Positions 46,055-54,401 of a stretch of 64,000 nucleotides of DNA are shown one piece after another. This stretch comes from Shewanella benthica. GTDB lineage: Bacteria; Pseudomonadota; Gammaproteobacteria; Enterobacterales; Shewanellaceae. A program made the translations under genes and the position numbers. The notes under the pieces are model-generated. The model did not search any database, was not told where the DNA came from, and saw only the letters and a list, made by a program, of their open reading frames with translations. Each line of letters opens with the position of its first letter. Position 1 is the stretch's first letter. Location: assembly GCA_023284085.1 (NCBI GenBank), contig JAKVHY010000002.1:186001-250000 (forward strand). Reading direction: 5' to 3'.

Positions 46055-46796
46055 TCTTTGGGCTAACTGAATTTAGCGTTATGTGTACATTGACATCATG
46101 TTCCCATCATCAGACAAGTTCAATCACAAGTTTGGTTCGCTTCGAATGAAGCTTGATGACATTTTTTGTGTTTAGCTTCTGGCTGAGTTGGTATTGGGTA
46201 GTGTGTTGGAGGTTTAGTCTTCATTGGAATCTATCGCCTACCCGGCGAGGAATGTGCACTCTTTATTTTGAGAAGGTTCTGCGAGTCGCTGACTCTTGAT
46301 TTCAAAAGAGTACATCTGACCTCCATGGTCTTAAGCGTTCCAGACGCTTTTAAGACATTTCCCATATCCTTATGGGTCAGCGGAGGAAATGCCAAATTTT
46401 GTATGGAACAAAATTGGCCCTGAGGGCTCTGCCAAATCAAACAACGTCCATGTTTAACGGCCAGTTCGGCATCCCAGCCTCTCGTTCGAAGAGTATCACT
46501 TCGTGATACCTCACCCTGAAATCGAAGCTCGCAGCCGTATCTACACTGGGTTTTCACAAGCAGTCTATCTCTTCGATTTATGCTCTATTTCAGAAAAAAT
46601 TATGCCTGCAGTCCTATTTATTCTGTCTTATTTAATTTGCGAATGAAGCTTGATGACATTTACTGGTTTAGCTTCTCTCCGTGGTCCTCTGTGTTCTCCG
46701 TGGTGAATAGCCTTTGTTATCCTCGAAGGTATGACAGTCCAATCTTTTCTTATGCCTGTGGCATAATGGCATTCAGTAGATAACAGAGTAGTGATC
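46055..46796. other. Repeat-rich intergenic region, left of the 90-residue gene
   Basis: 742 bases. It contains a CGAATGAAGCTTGATGACATTT motif at about 46143-46164 and again at 46641-46662, and dispersed repeat copy A (46185-46576) between them. Open frames inside it appear to be chance. Confidence 0.6.
46185..46576. repeat. Dispersed intergenic repeat, copy A
   Basis: Shares several blocks in the same order with copy B (47130-47452): a GTGTGTT(G/C)GA block, GTGCACTCTTTATT, GAGAAGGTTCTGCGAGTCGC, CTCTTGATTT, AGAGTACATC, GAAGCTCG, AGCCG, ATCTACAC and TCTCTTCGATTTA at the right end. Between the last blocks it is longer than copy B. Confidence 0.75.
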
Positions 46797-47066
46797 ATGG
46801 ACAACCAGCAAGAAAGCTACATGACTAAAGAAACATTAATTGAAACTGTCGAGAATCAAATCGCCGACGGTGAACCCAAAAAGGTAAAAGAAACCTTGAT
46901 GCGTTTAGTCATGACAGGAACACCGCGTGAAGAAGCGATTCAATGGATGGCCTGCGCGCTGGCTGTCGAAATCTTCGATATCATGAAACATGAAGCCTCT
47001 TTTAACGGAAAGCGTTATGACCAACATTTGGATGAATTACCTAATATGGACTGGTTAGACGATTAA
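46797..47066 (+). CDS. Small protein of unknown function
   Basis: An acidic 89-residue protein, probably helical, with no signal peptide. I place the start at ATG 46797; a GTG at 46791 is also in frame. No motif is recognised, but codon use is regular and the protein looks genuine (ETLMRLVMTGTPREEAIQWM, WMACALAVEIFDIM). It stands alone between two copies of an intergenic repeat. A CGAATGAAGGCTGATTACATTT motif follows at about 47089. Confidence 0.6.
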   Translation: MDNQQESYMTKETLIETVENQIADGEPKKVKETLMRLVMTGTPREEAIQWMACALAVEIFDIMKHEASFNGKRYDQHLDELPNMDWLDD

Positions 47067-47993
47067 CACCAAAGTTAGCTAGCCTTCGAATGAAGGCTGA
47101 TTACATTTTCTGTTGGGTTCATTGGGCTGTCGACAACTTTATCTCGTCGTTCCGGCAGCGCTTTTTAGCCGGAATCCAGCAGTTGTTGGGGAGTGTGTTC
47201 GAAGGCCTTGCCTTCATGGCTATCTATCGCTTGCTGCGGGCTTAAGTGCACTCTTTATTGCGAGAAGGTTCTGCGAGTCGCCGGCTCTTGATTTTATAAG
47301 AGTACATCCATGGAGGCTCTACCAAAAAATCTGACGTGAATGGATTCACAAATGCCGTGGTGACAGGGATGTCATAGAACGGCCTTGTTTTGGAAGCTCG
47401 TAGCCGCATCTACACCGAGCTGTTCTACAAGAATGGGGTCTCTTCGATTTAGCTTTATTACTAGGCTTCGTAACTCACTTTTGCCCCTTTTCGTGTTAGA
47501 GCTATTATGATTCCGAAAGCTTCTAGTCAAGATTTTCGATACTAAAGCTTATGTGAATTCACGACTCTACGATCCATGTTATAGCACTCCCTTTCAGTAA
47601 CAAAGCTGCTCAGACTGAATGAAATTTAGCTGTAATTATATACAGTTGTAATTAGGCTTGAAGTTTATCGTATAAAAAATATGCAAAAGAAGTGCTTTTG
47701 ACGCATCGATAATTCAAAGGTCTTATTTTATCTCTCATAATATCAATAGGTTGAATTTTCATAAACAGTGTTATGCAGACCTCATAAACACCCACGCATC
47801 TTTTTATAAGACAGTGTTGAGTGATCTCCTCTGCGAAATTAAAAATAATCCTTTTGCAGCAATGAGTTGTAGGTGGTAGATTAATCTAAATGATTGAGCA
47901 GCCAAGAACGTTATCATGCTGCTATTGAATAAGACGTTATACGGCAAAGCGGACGTTGGTTCCTGCGATAATAATTTTTATAAGGAAAGCCCC
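47067..47993. other. Repeat-rich intergenic region, right of the 90-residue gene
   Basis: About 930 bases. The left part holds the REP-like palindrome (47148-47178) and repeat copy B; the right part (47460-47993) is very AT-rich, shows no gene and should contain the promoter of the nuclease-like gene. I searched it for an attC or attI site and found none that holds up. Confidence 0.55.
47130..47452. repeat. Dispersed intergenic repeat, copy B
   Basis: Matches copy A block by block (see 46185). It contains the REP-like CGTTCCGGC/GCCGGAATCC palindrome at 47148-47178 near its left end. Confidence 0.75.
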
Positions 47994-49361
47994 TTGTTAG
48001 TTAGACCAAGGTTTACAGAGTTCAATAATGTTCATGTACCACAGCATGAGCTAGATTTTGCCATTCCTTTTTTAAATGAAGATATCCCACTATATATCGA
48101 TCCATTTTTACTATGGAAGAGCCCGTCTATGCAAGATAAGGGGCTGCATCAAGTTATTATTGCCGCATTCAATAATCTTGGTGTTTTAGCAAGAGAGGGG
48201 CGCATTGATGAGGCGGCTGAACAATTAATACTTGCTTCAGAATGTGACGAAGTCGGATTGGGGAATTCTGCTACTCGTAGAGGCAAGCGCATAGGAAAGA
48301 AATGCGCTCTAGATGTATTATCCTTATTTGACAGAATCCCCTTTTATAAAGATCATGGCTTTAGGCATTTTGAAGAAATTCAACTTTTTGTTGAAGGTAT
48401 TGGTAAGGATCGAATAAGTGACATTGCCTGCAACTTCATGAAAAGTTTTCTTATTGATTATACTCACCAAGAATGCACTAATTTAGGAATATCAATGCAG
48501 GAAGTAACGGTCCCTGCCGTATACAATCCTAACAAAAAGGAATTTGAGGAAACCAAGACAACATTGCCATCTCACCCTGAAACGGGAGCACCTTTATTAC
48601 TTATACCGAAGAGGTGGCTAAGGCATGTTCCTTGGTTAAATTATGATAGTTATTTTCGAAATCATTGTCCGCAAGATGATATAGCTCATGAAGGTGAAGA
48701 GCTTACTAGGGTTAAAGTTCTAACTTATAACCGTGACAATTATGGTGTTGTTGATGCTTACGTTAAAGAAAGAGAAAGGACTGTAGCAGACTGCGAATAT
48801 GATCCATTATTTACTCAAATTCCCATATTATCGGCTCGACGTAAATTCGCTGCAATTAAGAAGCTCCCAACTGGTAAAGCAGGCAATGCAGATATCAAAT
48901 ATGAGCGCGCCATAGGAGAGCTTTTGCCTTCGCTATTTTATCCGTATTTAGATTTTGCTCAAGAGCAGGCAAGAACTAATGATGGGGTTAGTATCCGCGA
49001 TTTAATTTTTTATAACAGCAGAACGCATGAGTTCTTGCGCGAGATTATGAATGATTATGGATCAAAGCAAATAACATTTGAAATGAAAAATGTGGCCAAA
49101 ATTGGTAGAGAACATGTAGATCAGCTTAATCGCTATCTTACTGATGATTTAGGGAAGTTCGGGGTTTTTGTTACCCGTAACCCACTACAAAAAGCAGAAT
49201 TAACACGAATCGTTAATTTGTGGTCTGGACAGCGTAAAGCAATCGTTGTGCTGACAGATGCAGATTTAGAGCAAATGGTAGAAGTTTTTGATAGTAAGCA
49301 AAGACACCCAATTGATTTTCTTGCTAGGAGTTACCATCAATTCCGCAGGCTCTGCCCTTAA
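47994..49361 (+). CDS. PD-(D/E)XK-like nuclease of unknown role
   Basis: A protein of 455 residues if translation starts at TTG 47994, which has AAGGA 7 bases upstream; the frame is open to an ATG at 47916 without a ribosome site. The C-terminal part has the order E309 (GELLPSLFY), D336 (SIRDLIFYN), E363-x-K365 (ITFEMKN), as in restriction-endonuclease-fold nucleases. The N-terminal 300 residues (IPLYIDPFLLWKSPS) are unassigned. Base composition is clearly AT-richer than the flanks. The small gene starts 13 bases downstream. It could be a defence nuclease; no methylase is adjacent. Confidence 0.7.
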   Translation: MLVRPRFTEFNNVHVPQHELDFAIPFLNEDIPLYIDPFLLWKSPSMQDKGLHQVIIAAFNNLGVLAREGRIDEAAEQLILASECDEVGLGNSATRRGKRIGKKCALDVLSLFDRIPFYKDHGFRHFEEIQLFVEGIGKDRISDIACNFMKSFLIDYTHQECTNLGISMQEVTVPAVYNPNKKEFEETKTTLPSHPETGAPLLLIPKRWLRHVPWLNYDSYFRNHCPQDDIAHEGEELTRVKVLTYNRDNYGVVDAYVKERERTVADCEYDPLFTQIPILSARRKFAAIKKLPTGKAGNADIKYERAIGELLPSLFYPYLDFAQEQARTNDGVSIRDLIFYNSRTHEFLREIMNDYGSKQITFEMKNVAKIGREHVDQLNRYLTDDLGKFGVFVTRNPLQKAELTRIVNLWSGQRKAIVVLTDADLEQMVEVFDSKQRHPIDFLARSYHQFRRLCP

Positions 49362-49373
49362 TGGATTAGAATT

Positions 49374-49760
49374 ATGAAGACAGAAGATGAAGTAGAGAAA
49401 TTAGAAAAAATAATAGGCCAGCTTAAAGGGGCTCATGGGGAAATTTCTATTCTAGCCAAAAAGTCTCCAGCTGACTCGCTAAACGCTTTTAAGCTAACTT
49501 TGATTAATAATGTTATCAAAGCATCAAATGAAGTTCTCGGTGAAAAGTACAAGCCATTTGAGCATTTTGATCAGTTTGAAACTGATGACCTTCCAAGTAA
49601 CAGCGATGTAACGATGATATTAGCGCAGTACATGGAAGAGGCTGAAAGATATAGGTCTGATAATGTTGTGTATGATCAGTATACGGGATGGAGCTATAGA
49701 ATTAATGGTAAGGCTAGTGGGGTTCGATCTGGCCCTCCAAGTAAAATAGGGAGAAAATAA
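49374..49760 (+). CDS. Small protein, paralogue of the next gene
   Basis: A 128-residue cytoplasmic protein with an N-terminal helical part and a conserved-looking core, TDDLPSNSDVTMILAQYMEEAERY (about residues 63-86). The same core recurs in the next gene as DDDELPQTSDAVLVMVQYETA. It starts 13 bases after the nuclease gene, and its stop TAA overlaps the next ATG by one base (TAATG), so all three should be co-translated. No known family is recognised; accessory, antitoxin or specificity roles for the nuclease are possible. Confidence 0.7.
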   Translation: MKTEDEVEKLEKIIGQLKGAHGEISILAKKSPADSLNAFKLTLINNVIKASNEVLGEKYKPFEHFDQFETDDLPSNSDVTMILAQYMEEAERYRSDNVVYDQYTGWSYRINGKASGVRSGPPSKIGRK

Positions 49761-50148
49761 TGGATTTAACAAGGGTGACAACAGAGGATTCCGTAGAAAC
49801 TTACTTGGCTACTAATGATATTTTTGTGGCTTAATTAAGGAAATAAGAGAGCTTTCAAAGAAGAAGCCTGATGCCATAATGAGTAAGGGAAAAGTTAAGA
49901 TAATTAATCGCGTCTTAGAAGGTATAAAAGATATTCTAGAGGTCGAACCTGAGGGGAAATTTCTTGATTTGTTAGATGATGATGAACTACCGCAAACAAG
50001 TGATGCTGTATTAGTTATGGTTCAGTATGAAACAGCATTAATTGCATTTAAAAAGAAATATTTCCAACGTTATAAGACAGGACCGTATGATTCTAAATTT
50101 TCTTGGGTCACCCCTGAGTTTGTAAAATCATATGAGGAATATGAATAA
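49760..50148 (+). pseudogene. Frameshifted paralogue of the 49374 gene
   Basis: ATG 49760 starts a frame of 24 codons ending at TAA 49832. The continuation to 50148 is in the -1 frame; it reads CGLIKEIRELSKKKPDAIM onward and aligns with its neighbour from GEISILAKKSPADS through the LP.(S/T)SD core. Joined at the TTTTT run at 49821-49825 the product would be ~129 residues, the same size as the paralogue (128). An internal ATG at 49879 gives 89 residues but has no ribosome site and would lack the N-terminal third. Either a true frameshift mutation, a sequence error, or translational slippage. Confidence 0.72.
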
Positions 50149-50235
50149 ATCTATCGAACCAAAAGCGCTTTTGTAAACAGATGTGAATGTCTGTTTTTGT
50201 CCGCATGCAGACAACAGGAGACAGATCCAAGTGCC

Positions 50236-50319
50236 GTACAACAAGACCAAGCACATCGACAACTTTTTCGTTGCGGCTTCGCCTCCACTACAAAGCTGTG
50301 CGTGTTGGCAGCGTTATAA
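50236..50319. other. attC-like integron recombination site 1
   Basis: Outer boxes GTACAAC (50236-50242) and GTTATAA (50313-50319). Inside them, CCAAGCAC on the left pairs with GTGTTGG on the right except for one unpaired G, the extrahelical base typical of attC bottom-strand recognition. The centre contains a further small inverted repeat (ACAAC/GTTG). Total about 84 bases. Confidence 0.65.
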
Positions 50320-50350
50320 ATTCTGATAAGAGTTGTGGTAGTAATCGAAA

Positions 50351-51169
50351 ATGAATAATGAAGCTACGATGTCAATTCTAACCGCTATGCTAGTGTTGGT
50401 TGGAATTGTCCAATTAAAAATGTTATCCAGTCAAAAAAAGCAGAATCAATTGAGTTTGCTTCAAGACTATAGAAAAAGATGGTTTGACTCTAAAGAGCAT
50501 TGGTCGAAATTGATATACGTAAGTAGATTTAATGAAGATTATTATCAAGTTGCAAGTGAGAAATTGATTGCGGAATTAAATGAACTACAAAAAGAGCAAT
50601 CAATGAGCAGACCTACTACCTGGGCTTTGGAATCAGTTCGGATAGTATCAAGTTTGCTTAGTGATATTTGCATTAGAATTTTGCAAGGGCATTTGGAAAT
50701 AAAAGATGTATATCCCATTTTTGGAAGTGAGTTATTGAGGCAAAGTCGTCCTTTAAGGGTTTTGCTGGATGTATATTATCCTGAGGATTATTACCCTTAT
50801 GAAGATAGACAGCATGTTTGTATTCGTAGAGAAGCTCAAACATGGTTAGTGTATCATTCAGGGATTAGGCGACGTTGTTTGATATTGTTGGACCTTCTAT
50901 GGGCGGAAGGCGTTCGCCTTGATGATTTATGTCCAAGTGATATTAAATCGGCGGCAAAAGCTAAAAAACACTCCCATGAAAAAGTTGTCAAACGTCTCGA
51001 GAAAGAAGTTAAAAGCGTCAATAACTCACCTAGTTTACTTAAAATAAGATGTTTGAAATCTCACTTAAGGCACTCTACATATAGAAAAATCTTTTGGGAG
51101 AATGGATTAGACGAAGTGGAGCTGGATGAGCGGGAAGAAAAGTGGACAAAAGTGCTGTTGCATAAGTGA
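50351..51169 (+). CDS. Cassette-borne membrane protein of unknown function
   Basis: A 272-residue protein with one N-terminal hydrophobic segment (ILTAMLVLVGIVQLKML, about residues 9-25) and a long, basic, mainly helical cytoplasmic part. No family is recognised. It starts 32 bases after attC-like site 1 and ends 13 bases before attC-like site 2, exactly the arrangement of a single-gene integron cassette. It is AT-richer than the surrounding chromosome. Expression would need its own promoter, since no integron promoter is visible. Confidence 0.72.
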   Translation: MNNEATMSILTAMLVLVGIVQLKMLSSQKKQNQLSLLQDYRKRWFDSKEHWSKLIYVSRFNEDYYQVASEKLIAELNELQKEQSMSRPTTWALESVRIVSSLLSDICIRILQGHLEIKDVYPIFGSELLRQSRPLRVLLDVYYPEDYYPYEDRQHVCIRREAQTWLVYHSGIRRRCLILLDLLWAEGVRLDDLCPSDIKSAAKAKKHSHEKVVKRLEKEVKSVNNSPSLLKIRCLKSHLRHSTYRKIFWENGLDEVELDEREEKWTKVLLHK

Positions 51170-51181
51170 TGAGGAAGGGAT

Positions 51182-51284
51182 TTATAACAAGGCACTGCAG
51201 GCGGGTTTCAGCCAGCCAGGCTCCAGCTCGTTCCTCGCAAAAGTTTAGCTGGGCAAGCTGCTCCCGCTGAGTGGGGCGTTACCG
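51182..51284. other. attC-like integron recombination site 2
   Basis: Outer boxes TTATAAC (51182-51188) and GTTACCG (51278-51284). CACTGCAGGCGGG on the left pairs with CCCGCTGAGTG on the right except for single unpaired bases, including a G in the left arm. CAGCCAG/CTGGGC and AGCT/AGCT pairs continue the fold toward the centre. About 103 bases. Confidence 0.7.
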
Positions 51285-51616
51285 TATATCCGACTGCCAT
51301 ACTTTTCCTAATCAAAATTTTATGAGCTAGAGCTTTGGCTCTAGCTCATTTCTGTCCATAAATGTTTTAGCTGGCACATTAATACTGCAATCGAAGAGAT
51401 GAATTATTCGATGTGGATGCGGCTGTGGGCTTCGGTTTCAGGGATGAAACCGCAGAGCGTATAGGGACATATTTATAGCGTCCCACAGAAGTAGCTACAT
51501 GTGAGCCTGCTGCAAGCAATAAACACCAATGAAGCTATGGTATCCAGCAAACTAACCAAACACCAAAACCGCTAAACGAACCCAACCAAAGATACTGCCA
51601 CCTGTTATCAGACAGG
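51285..51616. other. Intergenic region right of the cassette
   Basis: About 330 bases. It has a hairpin (GAGCTAGAGC/GCTCTAGCTC, about 51323-51348) and a partial inverted copy of the right end of the dispersed repeat (about 51388-51433: ATCGAAGAGA...GATGTGGATGCGGCTG..GGCTTC). No gene is seen. Confidence 0.55.
51322..51349. terminator. Hairpin after attC-like site 2
   Basis: TGAGCTAGAGC and GCTCTAGCTCA around a short TTTG loop. It could end transcription from the cassette gene; the T run is short. Confidence 0.6.
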
Positions 51617-53515
51617 CTAAGTTTCTGTTATCAATTGCAAACTGGCAAACTCCCGATAAAGCTCACTGCTCTGCATCAATTCTTGATGGGTGCCGCTCGC
51701 CACTAACTGGCCTTTCTCCATCACCAGAATACGATCGGCATTGAGCACGGTCGCTAATCTATGGGCGATGATCAAGGTGGTCTTACCCACCATTAAGCTA
51801 TCCAGCGCCTGTTTAACCTTGTGCTCACTGATGGCATCGAGCGCACTGGTGGCTTCATCGAGTAAGAGTATCGGCCTGTCGGCCAAGATAGCCCTGGCGA
51901 TGGCGATTCTCTGTTTCTGACCGCCGGATAACCTCACTCCACGCTCACCCAAATAAGTGTGGTAACCATCCCTAAACTCAGAGATAAACTCATGGGCGCG
52001 AGCGGCCTCACAGGCTTTAAATACCTCCTCCTCGCTGGCATCTAACCTACCGTAGCGCACGTTTTCTAGCACACTGGTAGCGAAGATAACCGACTCCTGA
52101 GGCACCAAGGCGTACTGTTGGCGTAGCGTCTGCGGCTTAAGTTGAGCGATATCGATACCGTCTAGCTCTATGGTGCCGGCATTTAAACAGTAGAAACGTT
52201 GTAACAGCTCAAACAAGGTGCTCTTGCCCGCACCACTGGCACCGACCAGGGCGACCCTCTCACCCGCCTGGATATGAATATCCAGGCCTCTGATCACCTC
52301 TGCATCGATAAATGGTGCTGACTTGTCGGAAGCGTCTTGCTTCTCTGTTTGCTTAAGCTGAGAGTCCTGAATATCTTGATAACTGAAACGCACCCCAGTG
52401 AGCTTTAGCTCACCTCTGACCTTTGCCGGAAGCTCGGTCGGATTATTTACGGTGGGAATATCTATGGGAGCCTCGATAAGCTCAATCAAGCGCTCGGATG
52501 CACCGGCGGCCCTCTGTATATCACCTATCACTTCACTGATGGTGGCGACTGAGCCTGCGACCATCACGGCATAGAACATAAATGCCGACAACTCACCGCC
52601 CGTCATGCCACCGGACATCACATCATGAGCACCGACCCAAGTCACTAAGGCGATAGCAAAAATACTGAGAAACATCACCAGGGCGATGAGAATCGAGCGA
52701 TACCAGATACGGCCCCTTGCCGCATCCATAACGGCTTCAACTCTGTTGCTGAACAAGGCCCTGTCCTGATCTTCATGTGAATAGGCCTGCACCGTATGGA
52801 TCTCGTGTAGCGTTTCGTCGACATAGGCACCCAGGTCGCCGACTCTGTCCTGGCTCTTGCGGGATAACTCTCTGACCTTACGGCCAAAGAAGAAGATAGG
52901 AACCAATACCAAAGGCACAGCCAACAAGACCAGGCCCGTCATCTTGATGCTGGTGAACCCCATCATGATTATGCCACCAATCACAGTCACGCTGGCACGC
53001 AGCGCCATGGAGAGGCTGGAGCCCACGACAGACTGAAGCAGCGTCGAATCTGCGGTAAAACGAGAGATCACCTCACCCGTGCGCAGCTTGGCATAGAAGC
53101 CCGGCGACAACTTGAGCAGGTGGTCATACACTTTTAGACGAATATCGGCGCTGACCCGCTCTCCAAGCCAGGTCATCAGATAGAAGCGGCAGAAGATGGC
53201 TGAACTGCTTAAGGCTGTGATGCCAATCACCAGCATGATGATCTCGTTAAGACGATTGCCATTTTCCTGTAAGAAGCCTTCGTCCACCATAAGGCGAACA
53301 CCTTGGCCTAAAGACAGCCAGGCCAGAGAGCCGATAAACAAGAAGACGATGGCCGCGATAACTCTGGTCTTATAGGGTTTGAGAAAGCCCGCGATCCAGG
53401 GCAACACGGACTTTCGGTGAGCATGGGGCTTGGGACTCTGTGGCGCCGAGGTTGATGTAACCGGTTTGTTCGCCTCAGTATTCATGGTCGAGGCTGAAGA
53501 AGCATCTTGACTCAA
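51617..53515 (-). CDS. ABC exporter, fused permease-ATPase (MsbA/BmrA type)
   Basis: A 632-residue half-transporter. Six membrane helices lie between about residues 45 and 340, followed by the ATPase domain with Walker A GASGAGKST, signature LSGGQKQR, Walker B ILLLDEATSALD and the H-loop IIAHR. It would work as a homodimer exporting lipids or drugs. Translation starts at TTG 53515, which has AAGGA 6-7 bases upstream; the first ATG is ten codons later with no ribosome site. An insert of about 20 charged residues (DSQLKQTEKQDASDKSAP) precedes Walker A. It is separated from hutZ by a terminator. Confidence 0.9.
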   Translation of the reverse strand: MSQDASSASTMNTEANKPVTSTSAPQSPKPHAHRKSVLPWIAGFLKPYKTRVIAAIVFLFIGSLAWLSLGQGVRLMVDEGFLQENGNRLNEIIMLVIGITALSSSAIFCRFYLMTWLGERVSADIRLKVYDHLLKLSPGFYAKLRTGEVISRFTADSTLLQSVVGSSLSMALRASVTVIGGIIMMGFTSIKMTGLVLLAVPLVLVPIFFFGRKVRELSRKSQDRVGDLGAYVDETLHEIHTVQAYSHEDQDRALFSNRVEAVMDAARGRIWYRSILIALVMFLSIFAIALVTWVGAHDVMSGGMTGGELSAFMFYAVMVAGSVATISEVIGDIQRAAGASERLIELIEAPIDIPTVNNPTELPAKVRGELKLTGVRFSYQDIQDSQLKQTEKQDASDKSAPFIDAEVIRGLDIHIQAGERVALVGASGAGKSTLFELLQRFYCLNAGTIELDGIDIAQLKPQTLRQQYALVPQESVIFATSVLENVRYGRLDASEEEVFKACEAARAHEFISEFRDGYHTYLGERGVRLSGGQKQRIAIARAILADRPILLLDEATSALDAISEHKVKQALDSLMVGKTTLIIAHRLATVLNADRILVMEKGQLVASGTHQELMQSSELYREFASLQLITET

Positions 53516-53602
53516 GGGGCATCCTTAATGGAGAAGTAGTCTTAATGGAGAAGCAATAACGAAAGATTAACGTCTTTTATTAACTTAATAAATCAGAATA
53601 AC

Positions 53603-53630
53603 AAAACCCGCGTTAAAACGCGGGCTTTGT
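53603..53630 (-). terminator. Terminator of the hutX-hutZ unit
   Basis: CCCGCG, loop TTAAAA, CGCGGG with A and T runs on both sides. It lies between hutZ and the ABC exporter gene. Confidence 0.85.
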
Positions 53631-53695
53631 TTGTATCAGGAGGTTTTAGTCTAGCTAATGCCTCTCACTAATGCAGGCTAGGCCGTTAGGACAAA

Positions 53696-54364
53696 CTAGG
53701 CAGGCTCGGAAATCTCAGATTCGGTTCTGGTTTCAGTTCTGGTTTCAGTTCTGGCTTCACTTGTGGGAGCGCCTCCATGATGGCCATCGCGCTTCCAGTT
53801 CACATCCAGCAATTCAGAGCCCGTTAGGCTAAATGCCTGGCCGAAGCCTTTCACATAGAGGCCATGATGAGGTGTCAGCTTAAACAGGTTAAAATCTTTC
53901 AATACCGATAGATTGTCTATCATCTCACCGAAACGAGCCGACAGAGCCGCAACCCCTTTGGTAAAGACCTCAGTCTCTCTGTCTACGATACTCGCATGAG
54001 CATCGAAGGTCAGGCGTTTACGGGCGAAGATGGTTTTCGCTTGCGACTCATCTTCAACCAGCATGACTGAGACTTCGGATGACTCTTTCAGGTTAGTGCC
54101 ATGTCTCGCAAGATCGCTGACTAAGATATAAAAGCCATCATCGGCGAGTGCGAATGGGGCGTAACTGGCATTAGGCACACCCGCTGCGCTTTTAGTGGCC
54201 AGCTGTAATGAACTGCGACTCCCCTTAAACTCTTCGATTTCAGGCAGTAGTTTTTCGCGTAATCTCTGCTCTTTAACCTGTGAGGTTTTTTCTGGTGACA
54301 CTTTTTTTTCTTCTGACACTCTTGATTTTGACGCTCTTGATTCTGACGCTCTTGATTTTGACAT
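53696..54364 (-). CDS. hutZ: Heme utilisation protein HutZ (HugZ)
   Basis: A 222-residue protein with a split-barrel fold (pyridoxamine phosphate oxidase-like), which degrades heme or releases iron in the cytoplasm. RLREKLLPEIEEF, SLQLATKSAAGVPNASYAP and LVEDESQAKTIFARKRLTF are the HutZ-type segments. It has two odd tails: an N-terminal SRASESRASKSR tract encoded by 15-base tandem repeats and a C-terminal TETRTETRTE tract encoded by 12-base repeats. The N-terminal ATG may not be the true start. It follows hutX after 37 bases. Confidence 0.88.
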   Translation of the reverse strand: MSKSRASESRASKSRVSEEKKVSPEKTSQVKEQRLREKLLPEIEEFKGSRSSLQLATKSAAGVPNASYAPFALADDGFYILVSDLARHGTNLKESSEVSVMLVEDESQAKTIFARKRLTFDAHASIVDRETEVFTKGVAALSARFGEMIDNLSVLKDFNLFKLTPHHGLYVKGFGQAFSLTGSELLDVNWKRDGHHGGAPTSEARTETRTETRTESEISEPA

Positions 54365-54401
54365 AAGGATTCTCTCTACACTCTGTATGTTAAGGCCAAT
54401 A

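Noticed and set aside
46231..46557. A 108-codon minus-strand frame between the hydrolase and the 46797 gene
   Set aside because: It lies inside the dispersed repeat; copy B of the repeat does not keep the frame.
47800..47945. A third attC or an attI site left of the nuclease gene
   Set aside because: GTTATC and GTTATA boxes occur at about 47909 and 47933 but no complementary left arms are present, so the left cassette border is unknown.
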